DNA of 64,000 bases, from positions 1-64,000 of the forward strand of contig NZ_JACVZV010000030.1 in NCBI RefSeq assembly GCF_014654725.1, written 5' to 3'. Positions within the stretch are counted from its first letter, which is position 1. Every line of letters starts with the position of its first letter. The notes beneath the pieces are model-generated. The model saw only the letters and a program-made list of their open reading frames with translations. It ran no database searches and was not told the origin of the DNA. Positions 30,331 through 38,298 of the stretch are shown piece after piece. Made by a program: the position numbers and the translations under genes. This stretch comes from Vulcanococcus sp. Clear-D1. Its GTDB lineage: Bacteria; Cyanobacteriota; Cyanobacteriia; PCC-6307; Cyanobiaceae.

Positions 30331-30705
30331 ATGGCTCTGGATCGCTTCAAGCAGGCCCTGGCCGCGCTCCTGGATCAGGCCCCCAGCGATCCACTGGAGC
30401 GGGACGAATACTTCGAGCTTCACACCCTGCCCACTGGCGGCGGCAGCGGCTTTGAGGTGGTGATCTGCGATGAAGAGAACGAGATCTTCGCTGTGATCTA
30501 CACCGATCGCCTGTTCGATGAAGGGGAAGCCGGCCAGGACGAGGTGGAGGCTCTGGTGCCCACCTTCCTGGAGGAGGCCTTCGGCCTCAAGCCCGATGAA
30601 TGGGAAGCCACAGAACCCTTTGATCTGGGTTGGCGCAGCCGCGAATACCTGTGGTTTATGGAGTTCCGCGTGCCGGGGCTCACACCCACCTGCACGTTCG
30701 ACTAA
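30331..30705 (+). CDS. Conserved acidic hypothetical protein
   Basis: A 124-residue acidic soluble protein. It has a helical start (MALDRFKQALAALLDQ), then beta segments (GFEVVICDEENEIFAVIYTD), an acidic helix (AGQDEVEALVPTFLEEAFG) and an aromatic tail (REYLWFMEFRVPG). I see no catalytic motif or membrane segment. It seems a typical small cyanobacterial conserved protein. It diverges from the RluA-family gene, and its stop overlaps that of the convergent gene by 4 bases. Function unknown. Confidence 0.65.
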   Translation: MALDRFKQALAALLDQAPSDPLERDEYFELHTLPTGGGSGFEVVICDEENEIFAVIYTDRLFDEGEAGQDEVEALVPTFLEEAFGLKPDEWEATEPFDLGWRSREYLWFMEFRVPGLTPTCTFD

Positions 30706-31004
30706 CGCTCCAGCTGCAGCACCTGCAGCTCCTGGCGAGGGCAACTGATCAGCAACAGCGCGCCTGGGCCCTCCGGCCAGGGCAAACCGGTGGCACGGCG
30801 CAGGGCTCCGCGCTCGATCAAGGCCATGCCGCAGGTTTCCACCAGCACCACCGGCAGGCTGCTGTCACTGCCGCGCATCGCTTGCAAATCGAGGGCCTGT
30901 TGCACCGCTCGAGTGCTGCGCTCAAGACCGAGCCGCTCCACCAGCTCTCCCCAGAGGTGATTCACGGGGGTGCAACCCGCCAGATCCAGATCGCGCACGT
31001 CCAT
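30702..31004 (-). CDS. Hypothetical protein downstream of the SepF-like gene
   Basis: About 100 residues from ATG 31004: MDVRDLDLAGCTPVNHLWGE, a central LERSTRAVQQALDLQAM helix, then hydrophobic strands (LPVVLVETCGMALIERG, ALLLISCPRQELQVLQL). It is soluble, with three Cys. The open frame continues upstream into the SepF-like gene, but the start chosen leaves a 34-base gap. It is the last gene of a three-gene minus-strand set (31625 to 30702). I do not recognise the family; it could be a partner of the SepF-like protein. Confidence 0.5.
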   Translation of the reverse strand: MDVRDLDLAGCTPVNHLWGELVERLGLERSTRAVQQALDLQAMRGSDSSLPVVLVETCGMALIERGALRRATGLPWPEGPGALLLISCPRQELQVLQLER

Positions 31005-31038
31005 CACTGCCCCTGCCGCAGCACCCCAGCTTGCCCTC

Positions 31039-31320
31039 TCAATCGCGATGCACCTGCACGAAATGGGGCGCAAACAACAGCACCCGCTCCCCCAGGCGCT
31101 CCTGTTGCGCATCAAGGGCAAAGGCACCACCAGCCATGAAATCAGCAGCGCGCTGCATCTGATCCGCCGGCAGGCTGGAGAGATTGAGCAACACCGTGGC
31201 GTGATCCCGCAGGGCCATCACCGCCTCCTGCACCCCCTCCAGGCTGGTGGGCTGGATCAGCATCACCTCCGCTCCCCAGACCTGGGGGTTCGGTGCAGCG
31301 TCTGGGAAGAAGGGATCCAT
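31039..31320 (-). CDS. Short SepF-domain protein
   Basis: A 93-residue protein made almost only of the SepF core: VMLIQPTSLEGVQEAVMALR, ATVLLNLSSLPADQMQRAAD, FMAGGAFALDAQQERLGERV and LLFAPHFVQV follow the order of SepF (strand, NL strand, long helix with FxxG, Y/FAxxG, RxG..., FLxxP). SepF (Cdv2 in cyanobacteria) tethers FtsZ to the membrane. The usual cyanobacterial protein is about twice as long, with an N-terminal amphipathic membrane helix and acidic linker, both absent here. So this is probably a paralogue with a changed role. It sits between two small unknown genes on the same strand. Confidence 0.75.
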   Translation of the reverse strand: MDPFFPDAAPNPQVWGAEVMLIQPTSLEGVQEAVMALRDHATVLLNLSSLPADQMQRAADFMAGGAFALDAQQERLGERVLLFAPHFVQVHRD

Positions 31321-31370
31321 CCCCGCAGCGTGGCGGCTCCACCGCTGAAGCGCCAGAGGCGCCGGGCCAC

Positions 31371-31625
31371 TCAGGGCTGATCAGGCGCAAACCGCTCGAG
31401 CATGTCTTGGGTGGGATGGATCGTTTCGAGCTCGTCTTCGTTGTCGAGAAAGGCTTCGAAGGAGGTGTAGCGGCGAATGCAGGGCGGCGCCTGATCGGCA
31501 TCCGCAAACACCTGCTCCCAGCTCAGCTCCTTGGGCTTGATCTCCTGAAAATTGAGCAACGCTTCCTCCAGATCGCCGGCATCGCCAACGCCCTCGCCCT
31601 GCCAGATCAATTCATAGAAGGTCAT
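31371..31625 (-). CDS. Conserved acidic small protein
   Basis: 84 residues from ATG 31625: MTFYELIWQGEGVGDAGDLE, then LLNFQEIKPKELSWEQVFAD and IRRYTSFEAFLDNEDELETI. Acidic, soluble, no Cys pair or membrane segment except one Cys in PPCIRRY. A TTG-GTG-ATG run at the 5' end gives three possible starts within three codons. It leads the set with the SepF-like gene 50 bases downstream and diverges from a 60-residue gene. Family not recognised. Confidence 0.55.
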   Translation of the reverse strand: MTFYELIWQGEGVGDAGDLEEALLNFQEIKPKELSWEQVFADADQAPPCIRRYTSFEAFLDNEDELETIHPTQDMLERFAPDQP

Positions 31626-31638
31626 CACCAACGGTGCG

Positions 31639-31672
31639 CTTCACACCAGCTGAGCATGACGCAGCTGTGAAG
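31639..31672. repeat. Imperfect inverted repeat between two small divergent genes
   Basis: CTTCACA (31639-31645) pairs with TGTGAAG (31666-31672), and each arm also carries CAGCTG next to the centre. A small bulge breaks the left arm. It lies 14 bases upstream of the start at 31625 and about 70 bases before the one at 31745. It may be an operator for the divergent pair or a leader hairpin. Confidence 0.4.
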
Positions 31673-31744
31673 TAACAACGCATCACAGCCACCAGACAGG
31701 TTCAACCCTCTCCCTAGCGTTCGTGCAGCGCAACGGCTTTGCAC

Positions 31745-31927
31745 ATGAGCATCGGCGAAGTGTTCCTGGAGAGCCTCTCCACCGGCGTGATCACTAACGA
31801 AGAAATCGCCTGGGTCACCAGCATGCAAGCCCAGTTCAATCGGGCTGAAGCGGCGGTCGCACTGAAACTGGGACGGCTGCTTGACAACGGCGCCATCCAG
31901 ATCGGCTGCCGCCTGCTGCAGGCCTGA
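31745..31927 (+). CDS. Small conserved hypothetical protein
   Basis: 60 residues, almost fully helical: MSIGEVFLESLSTGVITNEE, VTSMQAQFNRAEAAVALKLG and LDNGAIQIGCRLLQA. It looks like a two- or three-helix bundle with no Cys pair or membrane segment. ATG 31745 is preferred to the TTG two codons upstream. Transcribed toward the convergent DUF427 gene. Short, but the coding bias is like the surroundings. Function unknown. Confidence 0.55.
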   Translation: MSIGEVFLESLSTGVITNEEIAWVTSMQAQFNRAEAAVALKLGRLLDNGAIQIGCRLLQA

Positions 31928-31941
31928 ACCCGCAACAGGCC

Positions 31942-32418
31942 TCAGATCAACTCGGGATGGGCTGGATCACCCTTAAACGGCCCCTGAACCGCTGGGGTGA
32001 TCCAACCGCCGTAAAAACCACCGGGCTGCGGCTCCACCCGTTCACCATCCACCCAGCAACCATCCATCAGGCCTGGATAGAGCGCATACCAACCCGCCAG
32101 CGGTGCAAAAGCCGCGGTGGGGTTGGCGTAGCTCCACACCGCCCGCTCCAGCCGCCGATCGCCCACCACCACGGTGAAGTAGTTGGCCACACCTTTCCAC
32201 TCGCAGAAACTGCGGCCGGCTGCCGGTTCCAGCAGCTCAAGCTGCATGGCCTCCGGTGGCAGGTAGTAGGTGGGTGGGTGAAAGGTTTCCAGCACCCTCA
32301 GGCTGCGGCGGGTCTGGGCCAGCAGCTCCCCCAGAGCTCGCACCTCGATCAGCTGCTCACTCGCCACCAGGGCCGGGGGGCGCGGATAGTCCGCCACCCG
32401 TTCAGGCATCAGGGCCAT
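31942..32418 (-). CDS. DUF427 family protein
   Basis: A 158-residue protein. The DUF427 core runs from LRVLETFHPPTYYLPPEAM through SFCEWKGVANYFTVV and AVWSYANPTAAFAPLAGWYA to the C-terminal glycine-rich tail. The ETxxPPxYYxP and CEWKG motifs are hallmarks of the family, which is widespread in cyanobacteria and actinobacteria with no settled function. ATG 32418 or 32409 (MPERV) starts it. The Nif11-like gene ends 4 bases upstream, so the two are probably co-transcribed. Confidence 0.85.
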   Translation of the reverse strand: MALMPERVADYPRPPALVASEQLIEVRALGELLAQTRRSLRVLETFHPPTYYLPPEAMQLELLEPAAGRSFCEWKGVANYFTVVVGDRRLERAVWSYANPTAAFAPLAGWYALYPGLMDGCWVDGERVEPQPGGFYGGWITPAVQGPFKGDPAHPELI

Positions 32419-32422
32419 GGGA

Positions 32423-32668
32423 TCAACCGGGAATGAAGCTGCGCAGGCGGCGCGCCTCCTCACCGGCTCGGCGCTGCAGCTCCGCATCGCTGAGATGCTC
32501 CTCTTCCCGCAGCTGCGCCTCGATCACGTCGTGCTCGCTCACAGCGAAGCCTTCGGCCTGGGCAATCTGCAGAAGCTCCTCCAGATCCAGGGGCTGCTGC
32601 AGACGCTCCGCCAGATGGGGCTGCTCGCGTGCGTGGGTGAGGAAAGCGTCGAGCTGTTCGAGCGACAC
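32423..32668 (-). CDS. Nif11-domain small protein without a core peptide
   Basis: 81 residues from GTG 32668. MSLEQLDAFLTHAREQPHLA, LQQPLDLEELLQIAQAEGF and VSEHDVIEAQ form the Nif11 domain, which acts as leader in many ribosomally made modified peptides of cyanobacteria. In precursors it is followed by a Gly-Gly or Gly-Ala cleavage site and a Cys-rich core. Here the C-terminus is short, charged and Cys-free (RRAGEEARRLRSFIPG), so it is not a classic precursor. No LanM or peptidase-transporter gene is in the window. Paired with a DUF427 gene downstream. Confidence 0.8.
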   Translation of the reverse strand: MSLEQLDAFLTHAREQPHLAERLQQPLDLEELLQIAQAEGFAVSEHDVIEAQLREEEHLSDAELQRRAGEEARRLRSFIPG

Positions 32669-32755
32669 AGAAAGGCCTGAACTGAAGCTGGTCTAGCCAA
32701 AAGCCTCGCCAAGGGAGGCGGCGCATTCCAAACTTGACGAATCCGAAGCCGGTCC

Positions 32756-33190
32756 ATGAGCCCCAGCGCCAGCTCCAGCAGCCCGCAAGCCCCCTTACCC
32801 ACCTGGATGCGCCGCACCGGTGCCGGCCTCACCGCCTTGGTGGCCGTGCTGTTCGTGGTGCTGCTGCTGCAGGTGCGGCAACAGGGTGAACGCATCCAGA
32901 CCCTGCAAGACAAGCTGCAGACCCTGGAGAACGACAAGGATCTCGATCGCACCAATGCCCTGGAGGAGCAGGTGCGCTCCACCGCTGAGCGCCTGCAAAA
33001 CCTCGAAGGTCTGGAGCAGACCGTGCAGAGCCTGAGGAGTGAACAGGCCAGCCTGCGAGCCCAGCTGCGCAGCCAGGAGCGCGAGCCCCAGTTCCCCCTC
33101 GACAACGGCGTGGATCTCAATGGCCGCACCAGCAAACCCAAGCCGGGCCGCCTGCCCGCCTTGCCGCCGCTGCCCAGCGGTCAGGAATGA
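32756..33190 (+). CDS. Single-pass membrane protein with coiled coil
   Basis: 144 residues: a short Ser/Pro-rich cytoplasmic start, one membrane helix (TGAGLTALVAVLFVVLLLQV, about 20-40), a coiled coil with clear heptads (ERIQTLQDKLQTLENDKDLD to LRAQLRSQER, about 45-112), and a Pro-rich tail. The design resembles a small membrane tether or scaffold. The stop overlaps the aminotransferase start by 4 bases (ATGA), so the two are translated from one message. Function unknown. Confidence 0.7.
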   Translation: MSPSASSSSPQAPLPTWMRRTGAGLTALVAVLFVVLLLQVRQQGERIQTLQDKLQTLENDKDLDRTNALEEQVRSTAERLQNLEGLEQTVQSLRSEQASLRAQLRSQEREPQFPLDNGVDLNGRTSKPKPGRLPALPPLPSGQE

Positions 33191-34359
33191 AACAACCTGC
33201 AGCCGCCCGCCGGCTGGAGCAGGTGCAGCAGCCGGTGATTCCTGTGATGGGGGAACTGATTCGTCAGACCCCCGGCACGCTTTCGCTGGGCCAGGGAATG
33301 GTGAGCTGGGGGCCACCAGAGCAGGTGCACCAGGCCGTGGCTGCGGCGCTGCAGCAGCACGATCCAGGCCTCGATCGCTACGGCCCTGTGGCCGGATCCG
33401 AGGCGCTGCGTGAAGCACTGGGGTTGTGGCTGCAGCGCGAACAGGGCTTGGACCTGTGCCAGAGCGCGGTGCTGATCACCGCCGGCAGCAATATGGCGTT
33501 CAACGCTGTGGTGCAGGTGCTCTGCGACCCCGGCGATGAGCTGATCCTGCCGGTTCCTTACTACTTCAACCACGAGATGGCGATCCGCCTGGCGGGCGCT
33601 ACGCCCGTTGCGGTGGAGGCCGGCGTGGTGCCGGATTCGGAACGCCTTGCGGCGGCGATCACGCCGCGCACCCGCGCCATCGTGACCATCTCCCCCAACA
33701 ACCCCAGTGGCGCCGTGTTCCCGCGGGATGTGCTGGCGGCGATCAACCGCCTCTGCGCCGAGCGCGGACTGCTGCACATCAGCGATGAGGCCTACGCGCT
33801 GTTCAGCTACGGGGGTGAATCGGTGTGGAGCCCTGGCCGTGGGGCAGGCAGCGGCAGCCACACGATCACGCTTGGATCACTGTCGAAAAGCCATGGCATG
33901 GCGGGCTGGCGCATCGGCTGGGCGGTGGTGCCGCAGAGCCTGATGGCCGAACTGGCCAAGGTGCAGGACACAATCCTGATCCACCCACCACAACTCAACC
34001 AGCAAGCCGCCCTCGGAGCGCTGGCCGCCGGCGCTGATTGGTGCCGCGGCCAGATTCACGGCCTCGCCGGACGGCGCCAACAGGTTCTCGATGCCCTCAG
34101 CCAGCCGGCTGCCCCGTGGCGCCTCCTGGCCCAGCCCGATGGCGCCTTCTATGCCTTGCTGCAGCTTGAGAGCTCCCTCAGCAGCGATCAGGCGATGGAG
34201 CAGCTGATCCGCCAGCACCGGGTGGCGCTGGTGAGCGGCAGCAGCTTCGGGCTGAGCGGCTGCTGCCTGCGGCTCAGCTACGGAATGCTCGGGTCTGCAG
34301 AGCTCAGCGAAGCCCTGAAGCGCCTGGTGGCAGGCCTGTGGAGCCTGAGCGGAAGCTGA
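33187..34359 (+). CDS. Class I/II PLP-dependent aminotransferase
   Basis: A 390-residue aspartate-aminotransferase-fold enzyme. Key sites: the LSLGQGMVSWGPP substrate loop, YGPVAGSEALREAL, the ITAGSNMAFN cofactor block, TISPNNPSGAVFP, SDEAYALFSY with the PLP-contacting Asp and Tyr, the Schiff-base Lys in LGSLSKSHGMAGWRIGW, and the C-terminal LRLSYG Arg. Amino acid specificity cannot be read from this. Coupled to the upstream coiled-coil gene; 33 bases to the convergent oxygenase gene. Confidence 0.93.
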   Translation: MKQPAAARRLEQVQQPVIPVMGELIRQTPGTLSLGQGMVSWGPPEQVHQAVAAALQQHDPGLDRYGPVAGSEALREALGLWLQREQGLDLCQSAVLITAGSNMAFNAVVQVLCDPGDELILPVPYYFNHEMAIRLAGATPVAVEAGVVPDSERLAAAITPRTRAIVTISPNNPSGAVFPRDVLAAINRLCAERGLLHISDEAYALFSYGGESVWSPGRGAGSGSHTITLGSLSKSHGMAGWRIGWAVVPQSLMAELAKVQDTILIHPPQLNQQAALGALAAGADWCRGQIHGLAGRRQQVLDALSQPAAPWRLLAQPDGAFYALLQLESSLSSDQAMEQLIRQHRVALVSGSSFGLSGCCLRLSYGMLGSAELSEALKRLVAGLWSLSGS

Positions 34360-34392
34360 GCTCTGGGCGTTGAGGTGTGCGGTGCTCCGGCT

Positions 34393-35133
34393 TCAGCCGA
34401 AGCCGCCTGGTTTCTCGCGCCCCAATGACAGCGACACGTTGCCGCGCATAGCGGCGGGAGCTGGAGGGGCACCAGGTTGTTGGGGCACCGCCACCACGTT
34501 GAACGCCAGCGACCAGCGCTCCCCCTCGCCGCGGAAAGGCGCCACTGAGTGGGGCTGCCAAGCCGGAAAAACATAGAACTCACCAGGCACCGGCAGCACG
34601 TATTTGGCCATGCCGGTGCGGAAGCTCTGGATGTGCCACTCCTCCGGGCCGTGGAAACAGAGCTGCCCATCGAAGCTGTCGTTCACGATCTGGGGCGGCA
34701 CCTGCAGGAAGATCACCCCCGAGAAACTGCCGCCATGGGTGTGGGTGGGGTTGTAGTCGCCGGCGCGCTGCACGTTGAGCCACACATCGATCATCTGCAG
34801 CCGGTAACGGCCGGGGGTCCAGGGGCCACGGCCATTGGGTGGCTGTTGATCGATCACATGGCGAATCCAGCGCTCGCAAGCGGGGATCAGCACCGAGGCA
34901 CACAGCTCGGCCACCGCCGGATACTGGGGCCCCAGCTCCCGCTGCAGCGCCAGCTGCCCGGCCAATTTGGCGGCGGCATCGGGGGTGGAGCCGGGGTCGG
35001 CCAACACCTGCTGAGCCAACTGCTGCAGCGCCTCGAGCAAGCGCGGCTCCAGGGTTCCCTTCAGCAGATAGCGAGGAAAGAGGCTGAGCACCTCCATGCT
35101 GGTGGAGGCATTGGCGTCATTCGGCTGGGCCAT
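34393..35133 (-). CDS. Putative 2OG-Fe(II) oxygenase (TIGR02466 type)
   Basis: A 246-residue protein whose C-terminal half has the double-stranded beta-helix pattern: MIDVWLNVQRAGDYNPTHTH, SGVIFLQVPP, then YVLPVPGEFYVFPAWQPHSV with the second His, and RWSLAFNVV. The His in the HTH segment and the His after PAWQ are likely iron ligands. This family is common in marine bacteria and cyanophages; substrates are unknown. ATG 35133 (MAQPNDANAS) begins it. It is the third gene of the leuA-permease-oxygenase strand group, 30 bases downstream of the permease. Confidence 0.8.
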   Translation of the reverse strand: MAQPNDANASTSMEVLSLFPRYLLKGTLEPRLLEALQQLAQQVLADPGSTPDAAAKLAGQLALQRELGPQYPAVAELCASVLIPACERWIRHVIDQQPPNGRGPWTPGRYRLQMIDVWLNVQRAGDYNPTHTHGGSFSGVIFLQVPPQIVNDSFDGQLCFHGPEEWHIQSFRTGMAKYVLPVPGEFYVFPAWQPHSVAPFRGEGERWSLAFNVVAVPQQPGAPPAPAAMRGNVSLSLGREKPGGFG

Positions 35134-35162
35134 GCGCGATGGAGCGGGCGGTGGCGGCAGCT

Positions 35163-36011
35163 TCAGCCTTTCACGGCATCGCCGCTGGCGCTGGGCAGGA
35201 TGTACCGCTGCAAGCCGATGAACAAGGCCAGCACCGGCAGGATTGACACCACTGCGCCGGCGGCAACGAGGCGCCAATCGAGCGAGAAACTGCTGGCCAG
35301 TTGCTGCAAGCCCAGGGGCAGGGTGTAGAGATTCGGGTCGTCGAGGATCACCAGCGGCCAGAGGAAATCACTCCAGGTGCCGATGAACACGAACATCGCC
35401 AGGGTGATCAGATCGGCTCGGGCCGCCGGGATCATCACGTTCCACCATTCCCCCAGGGGGGTGCAGCCATCGATGCGCGCCGCCTCTTCCAGCTCCACCG
35501 GCACGCCGGCAAAGCTCTGGCGCAGCAGAAAGATGCCGAAGGCGGTGGCGGCCTGGGGAATGATCAGCGCCCAGAGGGTGTTGCGCAGCCCCAGCTGCAC
35601 CATCAGCAGATAGAGCGGGATCATCACCACCTGGAAGGGGATCAGGATCGTGGCCACCACCAGAGCCAGCACCAGGCCGCGCCCGGCGAAGCGCATCCGC
35701 GCCAGCGGGTAGGCCGCCAGCGAGCAGAACAGCAGGTTGGCCAGCACCGCCAGGCCGCTCACGATGGCGCTGTTGCGGATGTAGCCGAGCATCGGGTTGT
35801 CGGCGAACAACCGTTGATAGGCCTCGAGGCTGGGCTGGCTGGGCAGCAGCGCCGGCGGCGTGGTGAAGATGTTTTCGGCCGGGCCCTTGAGGGAGGTGCT
35901 CACCAGCCAGAACAGGGGCACCAGCATCGCTACGGCGATGAGCAGCAGCAGTGCCAACTGCAGCCCACTGGCCAGCAGGCTGCGGGGGCGACCACTCGCG
36001 GGTTGAGCCAT
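35163..36011 (-). CDS. Carbohydrate ABC transporter permease (MalG/GgtD-like)
   Basis: A 282-residue inner-membrane permease with six predicted helices. The EAA loop that contacts the ATPase is ELEEAARIDGCTPLGEWWNV. The N-terminal TSLKG..EN and C-terminal QRYI motifs are typical of CUT1 sugar permeases of the MalG/UgpE/GgtD branch. GgtD carries the compatible solutes glucosylglycerol and sucrose in cyanobacteria and is a good candidate. None of the partners (second permease, binding protein, ATPase) are here. Its ATG overlaps the leuA stop (TGATG). Confidence 0.9.
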   Translation of the reverse strand: MAQPASGRPRSLLASGLQLALLLLIAVAMLVPLFWLVSTSLKGPAENIFTTPPALLPSQPSLEAYQRLFADNPMLGYIRNSAIVSGLAVLANLLFCSLAAYPLARMRFAGRGLVLALVVATILIPFQVVMIPLYLLMVQLGLRNTLWALIIPQAATAFGIFLLRQSFAGVPVELEEAARIDGCTPLGEWWNVMIPAARADLITLAMFVFIGTWSDFLWPLVILDDPNLYTLPLGLQQLASSFSLDWRLVAAGAVVSILPVLALFIGLQRYILPSASGDAVKG

Positions 36012-37651
36012 CAGAGGCGCGGACGCTCCGCCGGGGCGAGATCACCTACCGGCAGAGGAGCCTTCTGGGGGTGCAACGGCGAGCGTTGGGTGCCAGCCAC
36101 CAAGCGATTCAGCGCATTCACAAACGCCTGCGCCGCGGCCACCACGATGTCGGTGTCGGCGGCATGGCCGGAATACAGAACGCCATCAGCCCGCAGGCGG
36201 ATCGTCACCTCACCCATGGCATCGATGCCCTCAGTAACCGACTTCACCGAAAACTCCACCAGCTCATTCGGCACCCGTGCCAGCTGATTGAGGGCCTGGC
36301 ACACCGCATCCACAGGGCCAGTGCCGATGGCGGCTTCGGTGAGCTCAGCACCATCACCGTTCACCAAGGTGACCGTGGCGGTGGGCTGCAGGTTGGTGCC
36401 GGTGCTCACCTGCACCAGCTTGAGGCTGTAGCGCGCTTCATCCTGCTGCTGCACCTGCTCGCTCACGATCGCTTCGAGATCGCGATCACTGATCTCACGC
36501 TTGCGATCGGCCAGCTCCTTGAAGCGGGCGAAGGCGTCGTCGAGGTCGTCGCGCTCGAGGGTGTAGCCGAGTTCCTCGAGGCGAGCGCGGAAGGCGCTGC
36601 GGCCGCTTAGCTTGCCGAGGGAAATGCGGTTATCGGCCAGGCCGATGGTGCGCGCATCGATGATTTCGTAGGTGAGGCGGTTCTTCAGCACGCCGTCCTG
36701 GTGGATGCCGCTCTCATGGGCGAAGGCATTCGCGCCCACGATCGCCTTGTTCGGCTGCACCGCCATGCCGGTGAGATTGCTCACCAGGCGTGAGGTTTTG
36801 TAGATCTCCTCGGTGCGCACCCCCGTCAGGGGCTCGGTGCTGTCTGCAGGGCGACCCAGGAAGGGGTTGTAGTAGCTGCGGCGCACGTGCAGCGCCATCA
36901 CCAGCTCCTCGAGGGAGGCGTTACCGGCGCGTTCGCCGATGCCATTGATCGTGCACTCGAGCTGGCGGGCGCCGTTCTTCACCGCCTCGAGGAAGTTGGC
37001 GACAGCCAGGCCCAGATCGTTATGGCCGTGCACGGAGATCACGGCCTGATCGATGTTGGGCACATGGCGGTTGATGCCATCGATCAGGGCACCAAATTCC
37101 GTTGGGGTGGCATAACCCACCGTGTCGGGAATGTTGATCGTGGTGGCGCCAGCGGCAATGGCGGCCTCGATCACCTGATACATGAACTCCGGATCGGAGC
37201 GGCCGGCGTCCTCGCAGGAGAACTCCACGTCGTCGACGAGGGAGCGGGCATAGGCCACCATCTCGCCGGCGATCTGCAGCACCTCGGCGCGGCTCTTGCG
37301 CAGCTTGTGCTCCAGATGGATGTCGCTGGTGGCGATGAAGGTGTGGATGCGCTTGTTCACCGCCGGAGCGACGGCCTCGGCGCAGGCCTTGATGTCGCCC
37401 TTGGCCGCCCTGGCCAAACCGCAGATCACCGGACCATCAGCCGTGCCCACCGTGGCGGCAATGCGCTGCACGGCATTGAAATCGCCAGGGCTGGCAAAGG
37501 GGAAACCGGCCTCGATGATGTCGACGCCCAGGCGAGCCAGCTGCTGCGCGATCGCCAGCTTTTCCTCCAGGTTGAGGCTGGCGCCAGGGGACTGCTCCCC
37601 ATCGCGCAGGGTGGTATCGAAAATCAATACCCGGCCGGGATCGCGGGCCAT
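36011..37651 (-). CDS. leuA: 2-isopropylmalate synthase
   Basis: Condenses 2-ketoisovalerate with acetyl-CoA, the first step to leucine. The 546-residue protein has [16 protein letters not shown] near residue 10, the metal and catalytic region [42 protein letters not shown] and the C-terminal regulatory (leucine-feedback) domain, with the motif [13 protein letters not shown]. Long form typical of cyanobacteria. ATG 37651 follows a 53-base gap from the LabA-like gene. It is coupled to the sugar permease downstream. Confidence 0.97.
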   Translation of the reverse strand: MARDPGRVLIFDTTLRDGEQSPGASLNLEEKLAIAQQLARLGVDIIEAGFPFASPGDFNAVQRIAATVGTADGPVICGLARAAKGDIKACAEAVAPAVNKRIHTFIATSDIHLEHKLRKSRAEVLQIAGEMVAYARSLVDDVEFSCEDAGRSDPEFMYQVIEAAIAAGATTINIPDTVGYATPTEFGALIDGINRHVPNIDQAVISVHGHNDLGLAVANFLEAVKNGARQLECTINGIGERAGNASLEELVMALHVRRSYYNPFLGRPADSTEPLTGVRTEEIYKTSRLVSNLTGMAVQPNKAIVGANAFAHESGIHQDGVLKNRLTYEIIDARTIGLADNRISLGKLSGRSAFRARLEELGYTLERDDLDDAFARFKELADRKREISDRDLEAIVSEQVQQQDEARYSLKLVQVSTGTNLQPTATVTLVNGDGAELTEAAIGTGPVDAVCQALNQLARVPNELVEFSVKSVTEGIDAMGEVTIRLRADGVLYSGHAADTDIVVAAAQAFVNALNRLVAGTQRSPLHPQKAPLPVGDLAPAERPRL

Positions 37652-37704
37652 GACGGCTACAAGTCGGAATGGTTATGAGTTAGCCCCATCCTAGGGGTGC
37701 GGCC

Positions 37705-38232
37705 TCAGCTGCGACCAACGCTGGCCAGCGGTGCCTCGTTTTTCTCCAGCTGCGGCCTCAGCTCGGCCAGATCCACAAAACGATCCGCCGCATTGCGCAG
37801 TTCACGGGGCACCATGCCGTCGGTGCTGATCAGCACCACCTTCACCCCCTTGATCCGCAGCACCTCCACCAGCCGCTCCAGATCGCGGCTGCCGCTGAGC
37901 AGCCACACTTCATCAATGCGATGGGCCACCGACAACAAATCGATGGCGATCTCGACATCGAGATTGGCGCGAGCGAACTGGCGCTGATCGGCATCCCCGC
38001 CAAATTCCCGCAGGGGCTTGGTCCGCACCGTGAACCCCAGGCTGGTGAGCGCATCGCGGAAGGGGCGTTGATCGGTGGGGTCCTTCAGGCCCGTGTACCA
38101 GAAGGCCGAGCCAATCTCCACACCCGCCGTGGCTGTGGCATGGGCCAGCAGCCGGCGGGGGTCGAAAAACCAGCCCAGCTTCTGCTGCACGTAGAACATG
38201 CTGTGGCCGTCGACCGCCAGAGCCAGCTGCAT
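37705..38232 (-). CDS. NYN-domain protein, LabA-like
   Basis: A 175-residue NYN (PIN-like) nuclease-fold protein. Acidic metal-site residues are in LALAVDGHSMFYVQ, ANLDVEIAIDLLSVAH and VWLLSGSRDLERLVE, and the end VLISTDGMVPRELRNAADRF is typical of the LabA/DUF88 branch. LabA in Synechococcus elongatus takes part in negative feedback of KaiC-driven transcription; other members act as RNases. Which role applies is not clear, but sasA in the same window fits a clock link. It diverges from the GH57 gene by 66 bases. Confidence 0.82.
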   Translation of the reverse strand: MQLALAVDGHSMFYVQQKLGWFFDPRRLLAHATATAGVEIGSAFWYTGLKDPTDQRPFRDALTSLGFTVRTKPLREFGGDADQRQFARANLDVEIAIDLLSVAHRIDEVWLLSGSRDLERLVEVLRIKGVKVVLISTDGMVPRELRNAADRFVDLAELRPQLEKNEAPLASVGRS

Positions 38233-38298
38233 CGCTGCCGAATCACTGGCTTGAGCCTAAAAGCAGCGCGTAAAGTCGCCCCACTCTGAGCTGGGACC

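Noticed and set aside
32701-32721. GCCTC/GAGGC hairpin as a terminator before the coiled-coil gene
   Set aside because: Only a 5-bp stem with no following T-run, in a divergent gap where no terminator is needed.
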